Shown here: positions 12,964 through 26,405 of the stretch, one piece after another
Position numbering within the stretch: position 1 is the stretch's first letter
Layout of the letters: the number at the start of each line of letters is the position of its first letter
Assembly (NCBI GenBank): GCA_030248065.1
Contig: JASAMV010004542.1
Location: forward strand, 1 to 64,000
Direction of reading: 5' to 3'
DNA from: Rhynchonema sp. JSB1_4
Taxonomy: Eukaryota > Nematoda > Chromadorea > Monhysterida > Xyalidae
Length of the DNA: 64,000 nucleotides
The notes under the pieces: model-generated
Told to the model about the DNA's origin: nothing
The model's input: only the letters and a program-made list of their open reading frames with translations
The model's database searches: none
Translations under genes and position numbers: made by a program

Positions 12964-15731
12964 ATGAATCTGTTTGAGGAAGAAGCGTCGGGTGCATCTG
13001 CTGAGCCGTCCAACACCGACCACGATTTTGCCATTGACGGACGTGTCATGAAACGCTGCACTATTTGTTCGCGGTTCGATAACAGTTAGTCTTTGTATAT
13101 TTCCTTGAGATTCAAATCCAATTGAAGCATCAAGTTATTCAAATGCACAGTCAATCACCAGCGAGTGCATAACCCAATCGGCAAGCACTACCAGTGCAGT
13201 GTGTGTCCACAAACATATTGGAGAACCATTCAACAAGGCCAACGTCACATGACGCGCAGACACAATAACGATCCAAGTGTTCAATTGCTACCGATTGACA
13301 AATCAGCTGCTGCTGTTACGGTAGTGTGGTTTGTGTGTACTTTGACCGGCCAGTGTTTTTCTTCCCACCCAAGTTTTTGCGATGTATTGTGCGCTTCTAA
13401 CGATAAGGCACAGTTTACAATTTAATCTACAAATTTTAATTTCAAAATGCCACTTTTAGGACCCTGCTGCAGCGTCCACTCCAGTGGCGCCACAGAGCAC
13501 AGCGACTGATGCAAAATCTTTGATGATGCCGCGAAGGGAAATGAAACGATGTGCGGTCTGCGGACGGGTGGACAACGGTTAACTGAATTGTGCTTTTCAA
13601 GGGTTCATTCCGCAACTGAGCTTTGTGATCGGCCCTGTCCTATCTTTGTCACGTGACTGCCTTTCACACTAAAGATTTATTCAGATTTGCTAATGCCACT
13701 GTCTTCTACCAGCGTGAAACTTGTGTTCAGACAGTTGAAATCGTCAAGAATATTCACTGTGCCGTGGGTTTCAGGCTATCAGTGTAAAGAGGTTATTTTT
13801 TAATCTGTGACGTTCTACGATTCAGGCAAGCATCGCTGGCTGCACGACCCGACCGGCAAGAAGTACCAGTGCAGCGCGTGTCCGCAAACGTACTTCCGGA
13901 CGATGAATAACTTCGGCAAACATGTCTGGCAGGCGCACGCCAACAATCGACGAGGTGTAGTGTGTTTGCCAGTCACCGCAAGCCGCCTGACTGGCGCAGT
14001 CTCGCCAACGGCTTTGGAGCCGAAAGTTCAGGTACTTTTTCATATATTCATTTTCACTGGGAACCGAGAACGTTTCTTTTACATCACGGAGTCTTTTGTA
14101 AAACCCAACTGTCGTGCATTCACACTGCCGGTGCGTACCGACAATTAGTGATGCAGATTTCAAACATTAGTAACCAGCCGTATAGCTGTGTACCGATACT
14201 GAAGTCGTTTCAGATCAGCTTGTCCGAGTCCTATTTCCCCGAGCTGAAAGCGAGTCAAGCGCAGATCACAGCCAACCAGGTGTCCGATACCGACAGTCTC
14301 AGCAGCGCGGGGGATGCGACTGATACGGTGGAGCTGAAGGTCTATTTTGGCTTTTTTGAGTTGCAACCTAACCCCAAATTGCAAGGCAAGCTTATAGGCA
14401 GCAGGCTCCGTGCGCACCACGACGACCACGATTACATAAAAATTTGTGATTTATACAGCAGGTCACAATATCTGTCTCGCATGGTATATCTGTCTCCCTA
14501 AATAACTGCAGAATCTTTGCAGCCACCGTCGGCGCCCCTCGGCGTGCCCAGTCTTCCCCACATATGCACGATATGTGATCGACAAATGAACACGCCTACA
14601 GCACACGACAGTTTGCACAACCCTGACGGCAAACGGTACCAGTGCAGTGCGTGCCCGCAAACCTACTGGTTGCACTACAGCCCTGCACATGATCACATGA
14701 GACGGATGCATAAACACAACCCGTCTGCGCATGTACTTCGGTTGGACGGCCAAACTTACACACCGATTCTGATGAAAGCTTCCAAGAAAGTCAGCATTGC
14801 GGTGAGTACTATTGCACTGTCAGTTGAAAGCGGGGACCTAGTGCATTCGTTTTGACGATAATGACCTGGACCGTTTGCATTTGCCCGTCGAAGCTGTTGG
14901 CAATAATTCACGAATTGACTCTCAGTCAAAGTGAACTCTCCACGTTTAATGAGCTGGTATGCACAATGATTCAATCACTGATAAAGCTACCATGCCGAGC
15001 ATCAAGCTGAAAATGATACATTTTTTTGATCTTTCAGTCGCCATTAATCGAATGCCCCATCTGTCATCGTATGCTGCGTTTTGCCACTCAACACAAGACA
15101 CTGCACGATCCGAATGGCAAATGTTTCAAGTGCAGTCTGTGCCCTGAAACATATTGGAAAATCTCCAGCGATGGATACAAACATTTGAAAACTTGCCATA
15201 AAAATGTGGCTGGCGCGAATGTTTTGCCGGTTTGTTGATATCAGGTGGTTTATTTGCACTTTACCGTCCTTGCCGACATTTCGCAACGTTCCAGATTGAG
15301 ACTATTGCGCATGAAACATCAGCACTGAGTGAGCAAGCGACTGCATCAAACACCGCAGAGATTTCATGCCTTTCTCTGCCGACGGCACAAAACGAGCAGG
15401 CCAACTATGATGATGTTTCGCAAATGGTTTCCATATAATTTCGATAAAGTTGTGTTTTCTTTCAAATATTTCTTTGAATTTCAGAAACCCCAAAACCAAG
15501 AAGATCAGCAACAAGCACCCGAGCTGTATCAAGCACGCGATATTGCACGTGCCACAAATGTACAGCTGGAATCTGCTGATGGGACTACTGCGGTGCCTGA
15601 AAGTGCTTTTGGTGAGCAACATTATGTCGTCCTCTTTAATGTGACCTTTTCAACATTTCTTTGCAGCACAACACAGCCACAGCTTGTCACCGAGAAAGTT
15701 GGATCAACCCGATGATCTGCTTCGACTGTAG
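12964..15731 (+). CDS. Zinc-finger gene A-C: intact 3' part or separate gene (about 511 aa)
   Basis: Ten exons join in phase: 12964-13084, 13151-13320, 13460-13577, 13826-14031, 14214-14339, 14523-14801, 15038-15229, 15295-15426, 15485-15611 and 15667-15731 (TAG). They encode four paired zinc-finger modules. Two of these are split by an intron exactly between the first CxxC and its His pair (13084/13151 and 13577/13826). All second fingers follow Cys-Ser-x-Cys-Pro-x-Thr-Tyr-Phe/Trp...HxxxxH. Acidic spacers such as Phe-Pro-Glu-Leu (14214 exon) recur in C and D. The start is uncertain: ATG 12964 follows an acceptor (TTAGCAG), so the first exon may be internal and fed from upstream. Nuclear, nucleic-acid-binding function is inferred from the fingers only. 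Confidence 0.7.
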
Positions 15732-16092
15732 TTTTCGCCGGGCATTATCGAAACCGTTTTGGTGCTTTATTTGAGCTACTTTGGGCGGTACTATGTAATA
15801 ACCTGGTATATCCTCTTTGCTCTGCATTCTAGATGTTGCACGACGTTAATGTACTTTGTCTTTTATCCTCGTTTCGTGTTTTTTGTTTTCTTACGCTGTT
15901 TTCTTGAACAAAACTGATAAAAGTTACGGATTACAAGGTAATGAATACTTTTGGCATAGTGCGGTGCGAGCCGTTCAGTCCAACCGCAGCCACTGCCAGT
16001 GCAGTGTGCCGTACTTCAACTATAATCACGGTACACATGCACGTGCAGCGGTCCTTTGGACAGGTCAAACGTCTGTCCACTCAGCACTCACC

Positions 16093-17706
16093 ATGTTCGT
16101 ATGTTGTGTGGAGGAGTGTCACTTGTCGCTGCAGTCATGTCACGATCTATGGGCCCATCTGACCACGCATGTCAGATACAAACATTTCAATGTGAACTGT
16201 GAGTGGGTCATCTATTTCACCGATTTTGTGCAGATATTGTTGAATAATACAATTGTTTTTAGCTGCCTGCACAGTTGCCCAACGCAGCAACGATTAGTCG
16301 AACACTGTCACAAACAACACGGACAAAGGGACAGGATCAAGGTAAAGCTTGCTTGAGTCCGTTTCAACCATTACTGTTGTTATCATGCCCATCTCTGTGA
16401 TGTTGCACAGCGTGAATGGGACTACTGCTAAACAAGCGCACAGTTCGACTGACTTTTTGTCGGTTATTGCCAAATTTGTTCGATTATTCAAGTAAATTTT
16501 CCATTCTTCCTCAGGCCACAGTGAACATCGACGTGAAATTGCTGCACGAACTCGATGCGCTCATTAACCAATGTCACCAGCAAATTATCTTCGACTCATG
16601 TTCCGCTTCGTCGTGTGGTTAGTCAGTACCTGGTCAAGCACTTTTGGGGACACTGTTGCTTTTGCTGTACGTTCGCATGCACCCCATCCCCACTTCAGTC
16701 GTCCACCCGCTATCACCGGCAGCCGGCGCGAAAATAGAGAATGCATCCACGCCTGATTATCACGATCTTGATAGCTCGGAGAAAACCGATTTGAAGGCAG
16801 GTTTCGGTAATTTGAAAACTGTCATTCAATACCCCGTTCCGAATTTATTGGTCTTGTCGACGGAAACTCGTTCTAAAGTTGAACTAAGGTAATCTGCGTT
16901 AGCCCGTAAGGACTCAGTAGTATCGCTTCGATTTTACGTTTTTGCTATGAAAACTTGTAGACTAGTGATTTTCCAGGTGGAACCTGTTGATGGAAGCTGC
17001 ATGGATTGCGTCCAGTCACAACACACAGAGACAATGGCCCTCATGTTCGCTGTACCTAACGGTGACAGAACTCTCTCTGAGCAAACATCAGCCGCCCCGA
17101 TCACGTTGGTGCGTTTTTAGCTGATTCTTTCGGTCAGAATTAAATTGAGGGCGCCTCAATGTGATGTTTCAGCGCACATCGCCGAGTAGAAGCAAGTACA
17201 AGAACAAACGCCAAGCATCTACCGCCAGATGCCAGGTGACTCCCCATTCACAGATTGGCACCTTCAAGAACATGCGCTGTCACGAAATCACGGCGCAGCG
17301 ACAGGCTGAAATCTGCAACGAATATTGGTCGTTGGGCAGCAAAGCACAGCGTCGTTCGTTCATTCGCGAACGCACCGTTCAGCGGGAGCCTTCGAGCCAT
17401 TGTTTCAAGACTCGTACAAAACCCAGAATTGTAGCGCGCGAGTATTTTCTACGACCGACCAGTGATTCGCAGGAACGCGTGCAAGTCTGTCGCGAAATGT
17501 TTTCGCAAACGTTATCCGTGTGCTCCAGTGTGATCAAGAGAACAATGGCCAATGAACCGAGGTTGCCGGCGAAGAACCCAGGCGCACCAAGATATTATAC
17601 TGCAAGAAGAATAATAGCTCACAGCCGGCCGGATCAGGAAGAAAAAGACGCTGGTGAACGACTGCGTAAAAGCGTGCGGCCACCGCCGTGTAACTGTTGC
17701 GAATAA
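16093..17706 (+). CDS. Zinc-finger gene B-N with a transposon-type domain in place of the finger array
   Basis: Exons: 16093-16198, 16263-16341, 16515-16617, 16699-16796, 16977-17108 and 17173-17706 (TAA). The first two encode the family's N-terminal fingers, but exon 1 is 106 nt instead of 110: one codon is absent and one further base is missing near 16184-16190, which breaks the phase with exon 2. The 16796 donor is AAG|GCAGGT, a GC-AG intron required by phase. The last exon is long and highly basic: a Lys-Asn-Lys-Arg start, Asn-Glu-Tyr-Trp-Ser-Leu-Gly near its middle and a Val-Cys-Arg-Glu-Met-Phe segment. From memory this resembles a domain common in uncharacterised, transposon-linked arthropod proteins. 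Paralogues have zinc-finger exons at this position. Confidence 0.6.
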
Positions 17707-17822
17707 TTTACTTTTTTAATGTACTTTTAATAGCCTCTAACTGTCTTTCGTGTTCTTGCGTTGATTTTTTGCCAAACGAGATTACGTATCATAAAATTTC
17801 TATTTTAAAGAAATTCCTTAAC

Positions 17823-19752
17823 ATGAATTCAACGCTAGTTGATGTGGTTGAATGCACCACAGCCACTGCGGACAACCCCAGTGAGCACGCTACCTCCAAA
17901 TTGTTTCTGCATATTTACCATACATTGTTCTGCAACGTTTTCGGCCGGTTTCACATCGCGCCTCCTCCGACCGAACACGCCGAATCTGCCATCGCACACA
18001 GGCACATGTGGGTGCACATGACCGATTGCACAATGCAAACGGCAAGACGCGTAAATGCAGTGTGTGCATCAAGGCATATTTCAAGTATCGGGCTGATGTG
18101 GTGTGGCATGTGAGCAGAATGCATTCGAAGGATAACAGCGGCGCAGTACCGTTGCCAATTGAAACATGGGAAGAAGGAAGGTACGTTTTTTACTTGGAAG
18201 TGCTAGTTGATCTGGCCGAATTGGCTTTCCATCGTTGTGAGAAGTGCAACAACCTGCGGTAAGCGCAGTGCCGCGGTGTGCGTTTATTTGACACTTGCGT
18301 CGACACCGTGATAAACTTGGGTGCCTAATTTTGAGGCATTCGAATTCTCACCATTACATGTCTGAACTACGTTTGGTCTGCTCTTGGCAGTAAGCCAAGT
18401 GTATTCAACTGAAAATTTTACAAACTTTCTTTGTGACAACAGAAATTTTACAAAGTTTCGATTTTCAGAAAGTGAACGTGGGGAAATGCCCAATCTGCAA
18501 TCTTTCGATGTTGGGCAAGCCAGGAGCGCATGCGCGAAGGCACAAGCCCGAAGGCCGACCCTTCCAGTGCAGTGTGTGTCCACGAACGTATTTCACATTG
18601 AAACAATGCGCCCAGAGACATATTGAGAAGTGGCACAAGGATGTAACCGATGCACTGGTGGTCGAACTAAATCAGGTGCAGATTTGTTTGTGAAACATCA
18701 ATTTCATAGGTACCAAACTTGATAGTCGGTTATACCCGTCTTCACAACTGATATATCGATCGGTTAGGTGATATCTGTTTGCTAAGCCAATGAGATGGTT
18801 ATGGTGGTAATGAGCGTGTCGCGAGCGGTCACAAGTCCACGTACCAGATCGTTTCCCCGCATTGTTTGCTCACACATACATCAGGTTTTTTATCTCCGAT
18901 CATGACAGGAACAGAACTCCGCCTTAACGTCGCGTCTAAATTTTATTGTTGTTCCAGATGCCCTGGTTCGTTTGCCACCAAAACATGTGCTTGAACACCG
19001 CAGCAGGGAACGTGCAGCCTCTGAGCAGAAAAAGGTTTGTATCTTTGTTGCATCGATTTAACCGTTTGTTGTTTTGATCAATATTCTCCGTTTCAGCATC
19101 CAAATTAGGCGGGCGTTCACACAGATGTCAAATTGATGGCTCAGCTTGACAGCCTAATGTCATGCAGCGCATGCAACACGCTCCTGTCAATGCCCCAAGC
19201 AGTCCTGTCGTGGGGGAAACAAAATGGTTAGCTTGCTTTTAATTGAGGGCTTTTGGTAATTAGCCATACCCCTCGCGTTGTGATTTGACATAGTGTCTGA
19301 TTTCATTTGAACTGCGTCGGGCAGTTCTTTGATAACTGGAAAATGTGAGTCATACATTGTGTGCTCAGAATGTTGGTACCATGCGTATTGTACACGTACA
19401 GCTCGTGCACACAACACAAATTGTCTTACCGTGTTTATGTTTTGGTAAACCATCTTTCTCTCCAAGACGCCGTGCTGTTTCAGGATAAGTTCGATGAACG
19501 GGATCATGGCAAAGTTCTCCCCAGTACTGATGGCGTTCTGGCCCGCAAGGTGGAATAAGAAAATTATCGTCTGTTATTCAGCTCGATTCTGGATCAATAT
19601 CGGCAATGACACGATCGGAGTCGTCACAAGTCTTTGGCCTTGTCGGAGATCAACAAGTACAATCACACAGTGAATCGACTTCCGGGATTCCACAAGACAT
19701 GTTTGAGTGTGCTGTGTTTACAACAGAAACGCTGCAAAAAGCTTCTTGAGAT
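17823..19752 (+). pseudogene. Zinc-finger gene B-C: partial finger array and tail of copy B
   Basis: Pieces recognised: a module at about 17955-18180 whose first Cys codon reads CGC (Arg) while its second finger (Cys-Ser-Val-Cys-Ile) is intact; an intact paired module exon 18469-18675 (Cys-Pro-Ile-Cys...Cys-Ser-Val-Cys-Pro-Arg-Thr-Tyr-Phe); a short exon 18958-19034 joined to 19097-19108 (TAG); and tail-like exons around 19486-19553 and 19588-19752, the latter similar to exon 25868 of gene C. No single in-phase chain from an unambiguous start was found, so this is called a fragmented copy. Alternatively it is a real gene with exons I failed to delimit. Confidence 0.5.
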
Positions 19753-20120
19753 TCGTGACATTTTATCCCCTGTCCCTTTCTCGCAGCCGCACTTTCGTCC
19801 AGATTGAAAAATTTAGCCGAAAAAGTTTGGCCGGCTTGGAACCGTTGGCCACTTAGCTATTTGTTTTATTACCCGCGTATGTATAAGACCTTATTTCTAA
19901 TTGATAATGGTTGCTCAAGTTTTCGCATAAATTTCTAAAACTGTTTGGCGTTCGCTGTTCATCCGAATTTTTCGTCCGTGGTGGTTTTTTGACCACACCT
20001 CTGTGTGGCGACAGAGCTTATCTTTTTACAGGCTATATATTAGGTTGAAGTAATATATGCTCCTGAGAAACGTCTATGGAAAACTGACACAGGTGTCACA
20101 TCCACCCTTCCTCCGCCACC

Positions 20121-23100
20121 ATGTTCGTGTGTTGTGTGGAGGAGTGTCACGCATACCTGCAATCCGCTGAAGACTTGTGCGCACATTTATCGGTGATACA
20201 CGTTCAGTACAAACCGTACGAGTGCGACGTGTGAGTTGCGATTTGGTTTATGTTATACGTACATGTAGCATTCCACTTATCCGATCAACGCTTTGGTAAC
20301 GGTGATGTTATACCATAATCATCTGCCACAATGACACGCGCGTGTAGCTCTGCCCTGCCAATGCATCAACCAATGCGCATCTTTGTGTCAAACCCATTCC
20401 AGCTGTCACGTGACACAAGCGACCGAGCAACGAGCGATTGAGCACCATCAGAAGGATCACGGACCGGTCAATAGATTTCGAGTTGGCGCAATCTTTGTAC
20501 AAACTTCAAACTTATTGTTCAAACTTATTGTTATTGGCTCCAATGTTTAAAAATTTATGTTTCAAAAAACAAAGGTAGCTGCAGTTTTCAGATTATTCAA
20601 AATGTCGATCTGACTTCCGTCACGGCGCTGACGACCCTCATCGAGCAATCGGTCGACAAATCAAAGGTACGTGGTCAATGTAGGAATAGACCACAATTGA
20701 ATGAAATAAAAAAACATTATGGGACGTTTTCTGCATTTAGCTCCCATCCAGCCACCCAAAAACCGGTCGCCTGACTGTGGCTGATTTTTTGTCAACAAAC
20801 ACTAGTCGTGCGAGCAGTGAGATGCACACTGGTACGGACTGCTTACCACTTTGTTCAAATGACGTGTCGTATGCAGTAACTGTAAATGTACAGTAACCCA
20901 ATACAGAAACTCCGAGCTGAGGACAACTGTTTGTTATCATGCCCATCAACACCGCACATGATGAACGTTTGACCTGTGAATGTTTCAGCGCGCACCACCA
21001 CGCCGGTCAGTACGTTCGTTGAGCGTTCACCAGATCCCTATGGCTACGGCAACACGGGGAAAATGAGTCCGAGGGTTTGTGACAATACATTTATGCGTCT
21101 CCAATGACAATTTCGTGCTTGACTTTTGTAGGGGCTTGACACTTTGTCAAGGACAGCTCAGGACACCAGTTCTCCTTCTATAAACAGGAGCGCCACGACG
21201 CTGAGCCAATGCCCGATGAGAGCAGTTTCATGGACGTAGAGGCACAACGTGACATCACTGACGAGCTGGGGTTCACCGTTGACAACACGACAACAACAAC
21301 GCAAGTGGAGGATGACTTCAATGCGACACTCGATAGACAATCGGTGGGATACAACTCGGTTGGCAGTAGTTCGTCGCCAATTTCTTATGTATCAGGATTG
21401 CACACGTGACGCATGTTGAGTGACATCGTCACTCGATGATGAGCTATGCACCTCGCTGCATGACCGCAAGAGTGAGTCTAAGCTGAGCCTAAGCGACGCA
21501 ATGTTGCAAATCCACTACAATCCCAATCTGCTGTGAGGTCGTTCAGTCATATCAATACAGGCACAAAAGGTACCTGTCGTCGAGTCGCAGCAACTCCAAG
21601 TCATGCCCGATTTGTTCGCAGTCTTTTTGGAAAGCAAGACCAGTGTGAAATTTGACCAGCGTCCATATTTCTTACAGGGTGGCAGTTGCAGCACCCAAAC
21701 ACATCGCAAGTCGTCCCTCTGCAAAGTGTGTCATCAGCCGCAGAGCGGCAAACACAGCATGATCCACAATCCGGTGGGCAAACGACTCCGATGCAGTCTG
21801 TGCCCGAAAACGTACTTTTCGCATGCGTAAGTGACGCCCTCATGTGTCCTTTTGTGCTGTTTTTTGTCTGGACAGCAATTTCTTAACGATTTGTTAAATC
21901 AAATCATAGTTTGAGTGCCCATTTCAGCTGCCACTTCAGACTGCACAAACAGCGTGTGCACCGCAATGATGATAGCGTGCGAGTGCTGCCCATCACGCCA
22001 GCCAGCTACGGCAAATGGAGTCCGTCCATGGAAGTGAGTAAATGAAACGAACTGGATTGACCTTAGTCGTGTAAGAGTAATAGTAGGTGCCATTGCAAGT
22101 CGACCACTTACACAGCCCGTGTCCTTGCCAGATCACTTGCCAGATCAAACAAGGTTGCACTATTTTGCGACGGTTCAGTCCCGGGCACAGGTTCAGGCCC
22201 GGCCGATTCAGGCCCGGCTGGATCCTAAGCCTAAGCCTATAAATGGGTCAAATATGATGGACCTGAATCTGCCGGGCCTGAAAAGGTCGGGCCGCACGAT
22301 TACAATTTGTAACGCAGAAAACTGACGAAAACGCCATTAATTTTCACAGAAACGGCCAAAAAACACCACCCACTGCCAAATTTGTAATGAACGGTGGACT
22401 CCCAAACACGACCGGATCCACAACCCGTCTGGCAAACGATTTCAGTGCAGTGTGTGTCCGAAAACGTATTTCGAAAACACGTAAGGCGGTCTGAGGATTT
22501 GCACACACTCGTTTTGCTGATAGATTCGCACTGACTATAACCTGATGCACTAGCAACGCCCGTCCATGAAACAGTCGAAACGGTGGGCGAATAACATCAC
22601 CTTGCAAAGTCTTGACCAGGGTTTCTGGGTTTCTTTTTTGTTTTTTTTGCGACTTACTGAAGCCAGGTTGCACATTCCAAGGGGCAACTTCAACGTGCAC
22701 TGCGCTCGATTACATCCAGGTGACAATAACGTGCGTGTGCTGAACATATGCAAGTCATCGAAGGCGGTTGTGCAGGTCGGTGATTTGCTGATTACAAGGT
22801 GGTTGACGAAGACACAGTCGTTTTTCACGCAATGGCCAACAAGATTGGTCGGTGTTTACTTTTTTTTCAGCAGCCAAAAGCGCGGCACAGGCACAGGGAG
22901 CCGCCTGTGTTCTTGCACCCTTGCGATGTGTGCAAACGATCCGTGTTCAATCCAATCAAGCACAAGGAGCTGCACAACCCCGTAGGCAAGTCCTACCAAT
23001 GCAACGTGTGCGTCCGGACCTACTTTCGATCGACAGACCATGCGACCAATCATAAGAACACGGTGCATTCATCGGATTCCGCAGCCAGCTTTGTTGAAAT

Positions 23101-26100
23101 AGCAACCGACACGGTACGTTTCGTTTTCCTGGTTTGACGGACCCGGACTGGATACATCCTTGTAGAGCTGTTTTTCAAGTGGGGGCCGTAGCGATTGATG
23201 GTGCGTCTGACACAGCTTACATTTGGCCAAACATTTTTTAAAAATTTGTTACTTTGCAACTGCCGAACAGGTGGTGCTTTGTGCACAGGACTATTTTTTA
23301 CATTTTGCAGGCTGTGATTGCGCCACTTCCAGCGATCAAGTCGACATCAATCAATCACAACAAGTACCCACTTTGCAAAGTGTGTCGTAATCCCGAAATC
23401 GGTTCACACGCTGCACTACACAACCCCATCGGCAAGCGCTACCAGTGCAGTGTGTGCATCCGGTGGTACTTCCGACGTAAACATGCTGCTGACAAACACG
23501 TCAAACATGCACATGGCATCGAGCAGAGTGCACAGGTGCTAATCCTGAATAATCAGGAACAGGTTTGGGTTAGGATCATTTGCTCATATTTATACATAAG
23601 TGAAAAATTTTCGGTTACAAACCTGATATGAGGATGATATGTAAGAGCTGCGCTACACTTCGCAGTATGTACTTCCCAAACTGAAAACCCGGCCGCGTCT
23701 TCCTGGCATTATCGACGCGGGTCCCAAAATTAATCCAGGATGCGGTTCGATTACTGTTGATGGTTTCAGAAAATTGAGCGCAGAGTCGGCGCGTACTGCG
23801 GGCTTTGTCAAATCTGCAATCTTCCGTTGACGGGTGGTCCAAATTCGCATCGCGGCATGCACAAACGCGAAGGTCGACCCTTCCAATGCAGTGTGTGTCC
23901 ACGGACGTACTTCAGCTCCCCAAAGGATGCAATGAGGCACATCAGACGATGGCATGAGGACAGGCCTGATGCAGCAGCCATTAGACACGATCGGGTTGGT
24001 CTGCGAAATTTCGTGTTGCGAACTCTGCATTCAAAAGTGCAAAATGCGCGTGTTAATCTGAAGAAATTGAGCGGCAAGCTTCCCATACACTGGTTGTGGA
24101 TCAGTCATTTAGCCAAATGCAGGCAATAGACGTGTCGTACTCCCACCCGAGTTCGTAAACCACATCCAAATGGCGTTTCAGAAGCAATCTGACGACGTCG
24201 TAGTTGACCACAATCCGAATGCACCGCCCTCATCAACCAGCAGCTCTGATGCTACGTCCAACAAACTGCAGCAATACTTGACACACGCAGCTGCCAGCAC
24301 GAGTGATGATAATGTGGAGAAATTGTGTGACATTTGTGGACAAGTGGATTCGGCCAGACATCGTAAGGTTGGTGCCAAAGGTCATTTCTTCAGCAATACA
24401 TATAGCGGTATATGTATAGCTACCTTGGCCACTCTGGGCATGGTTGCATAACCAGCGTGCGGATAAAACAACTCGTGTGTGTGTGTTTCTCGGGTCACTT
24501 GCTGCATGGGGCATTCGCACTGACGATAACTTGGTGTGCCGCCTGCTGTGAAAACAGGTCGCAGCGGGTCACCAAAACGCGCTGCGCAATTCGTACTGTG
24601 GTGTCGGTGAAACAAAAGTGCACGTGCATTTGCACTGAACCAGGCTGTCAGTGCATCGCGCAGTGGCGAGGGACCGAAGCAACTGCGCCTCTGTGCTTGA
24701 AAAAACGACGGCGTTTTTTCTTAAAAAACGATGTTTTTTTAAAAAAAACGCCTGGGTCGTTTTTCGTTTTTTTAGATCCTGAATTTCCTTGATTTTCCCT
24801 GATTTTTCAGGGAAAGTACCCTAATTATCAAGGAAAATCAATTTTTTGACCAATTTTTTTTCAAAAAATTTTCGACCAATTTTTACTTTGTCGAGATACG
24901 TCGATATACGGAGTTTGACTTTCAATGATGACCCCGGCCAAAGTTGGTCCCATGATGCGGATCTGATATGGGATCTTAACAACTCGCTAGAAAAGGGTTG
25001 AAACACGTTTATTTTGCCTCAGAACAAATAGAATTACTTGCGTTTTCCAATTTTTTGGGGGCATATTTTGGTCATCTGGGCGTTTTAAAAAAACATTTAA
25101 AAAAACGATTTGTTGAAAAAAACGTTTTTTGCCCAACCCTGGTTGCAATACGCAGTGTCACACAGGCACTTGCTTGTTGTTAGTTTGTTAACCTTGTTGT
25201 CGCGTTCATTGATGGTTGTTTCCACAGATGGGGATTTCTTCAGGTCCGCAGGTGAATTGTTTCACCACGCGACTCTGTTGGCATGTCAAACCACATTTTT
25301 AAGCTCTCATGTTTCCAGCTGCACGACCGGATTGGCAAGCCATTCCAATGCAGTGTATGTCCACGCACGTATTTCCCTTCAAGCGATCAAGCCAAAAGTC
25401 ACGTGACCACATGGCACAAGCAGGGCGCACAAATCGGGCTGAATGTGAGGAACATGGACGAGGAAAATTGTAATGAGGAGATTTTGCATGAACAACCTAT
25501 TGTGCAGGTGAGCTCCCCTTGTAGGTGAGCTCCCCTTGTGTATTCTGGCCTTTGTGTTTCATCTCATTTGGCCACACGTTATCGTCTTTAGTGACGTCTG
25601 ACCTCTCCATTCCACACAGCTCACCGTCGCTGACATCGAGTTCCCCGAATTGTACTCGAGTTGTGAAACATCAGCTGATTCAGTCGCGGCAATTGATATC
25701 AAATATGAACCACAATCCATAACTGAAGAGGATGTTAACATGGAGGGTGTGGTGAGTGGGTGGTGAAATGGGGACATTGGGGCGGGACGCTGACGATGGC
25801 CTGGTGTATTAGTGGTTATGAATCAGCTCACTCTCAAGTCTGAATCACGACCTTATCGCTCATTTAGCCCGATTCTCAACCAATATCGGTGCAACCGGAG
25901 TCACCAGTGGCACCGAGTAGTGATCAAGAAATACAAGCAAACGGTGAAGCACCGACCACCAGCGTTTCCACACAACTGGTTGCTGAATCTCGTAAGTTTG
26001 CCCAGCATTCGTTGCACAAAGTATACAAGATGCCGATGCGCGTATGTCCTGTGTCCTTTGTTGCAGCTGCGCTTTCATACCCGAGTGCAGTGCCCAGCGC

Positions 26101-26149
26101 TCAAGATGACCTAAGCAATCTGGATTGGCTGCTTGGAAAAACTGATTGA
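20121..26149 (+). CDS. Zinc-finger gene C (about 848 aa, modular C2H2-type fingers)
   Basis: Eighteen exons keep phase throughout: 20121-20230, 20403-20481, 20592-20666, 20741-20831, 20989-21074, 21152-21343, 21678-21826, 21928-22033, 22350-22480, 22682-22775, 22871-23113, 23311-23562, 23770-23994, 24182-24367, 25319-25507, 25620-25751, 25868-25991 and 26067-26149 (TGA). Exon 1 gives a C2H2-type finger from Cys-Cys-Val-Glu-Glu-Cys-His. Exons 1 and 2 together give a second finger (CxxC-x12-HxxxxH). After an acidic, Thr-rich linker come six paired modules, some split between the finger halves. The tail is acidic (Ile-Glu-Phe-Pro-Glu-Leu, then Glu-Glu-Asp-Val-Asn). A relic or skipped finger exon lies at 21563-21640. 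A nucleic-acid-binding nuclear role is inferred. I do not recognise the family. Confidence 0.8.
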
Positions 26150-26405
26150 TTATTGCTCTCATGATCATGTGCTAATTTTGGAATAATCATTCTTTTAATA
26201 CCGAATTGTATGGACTGAAAATGCTTGCTCAACGTGTTGATTAAAATACTGAATCCTGCTGTTTGCTTTTCCTCGATTTATTCATCTCTGGTACTTGAAC
26301 CACACCGCTATGTCGGAGCTTATCGTTTTTGCTGAAACAACAACTATTTTTTCAAAATAATGTTCGAAGCCGGGCAGGTGTCACATCCACCCTTCCTCCG
26401 CTACA

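Noticed and set aside
14160..14429. Long minus-strand ORFs antisense to zinc-finger exons (also near 13822-14163, 23653-24030, 31214-31612)
   Set aside because: Shadows of conserved plus-strand exons with no independent splice signals or motifs.
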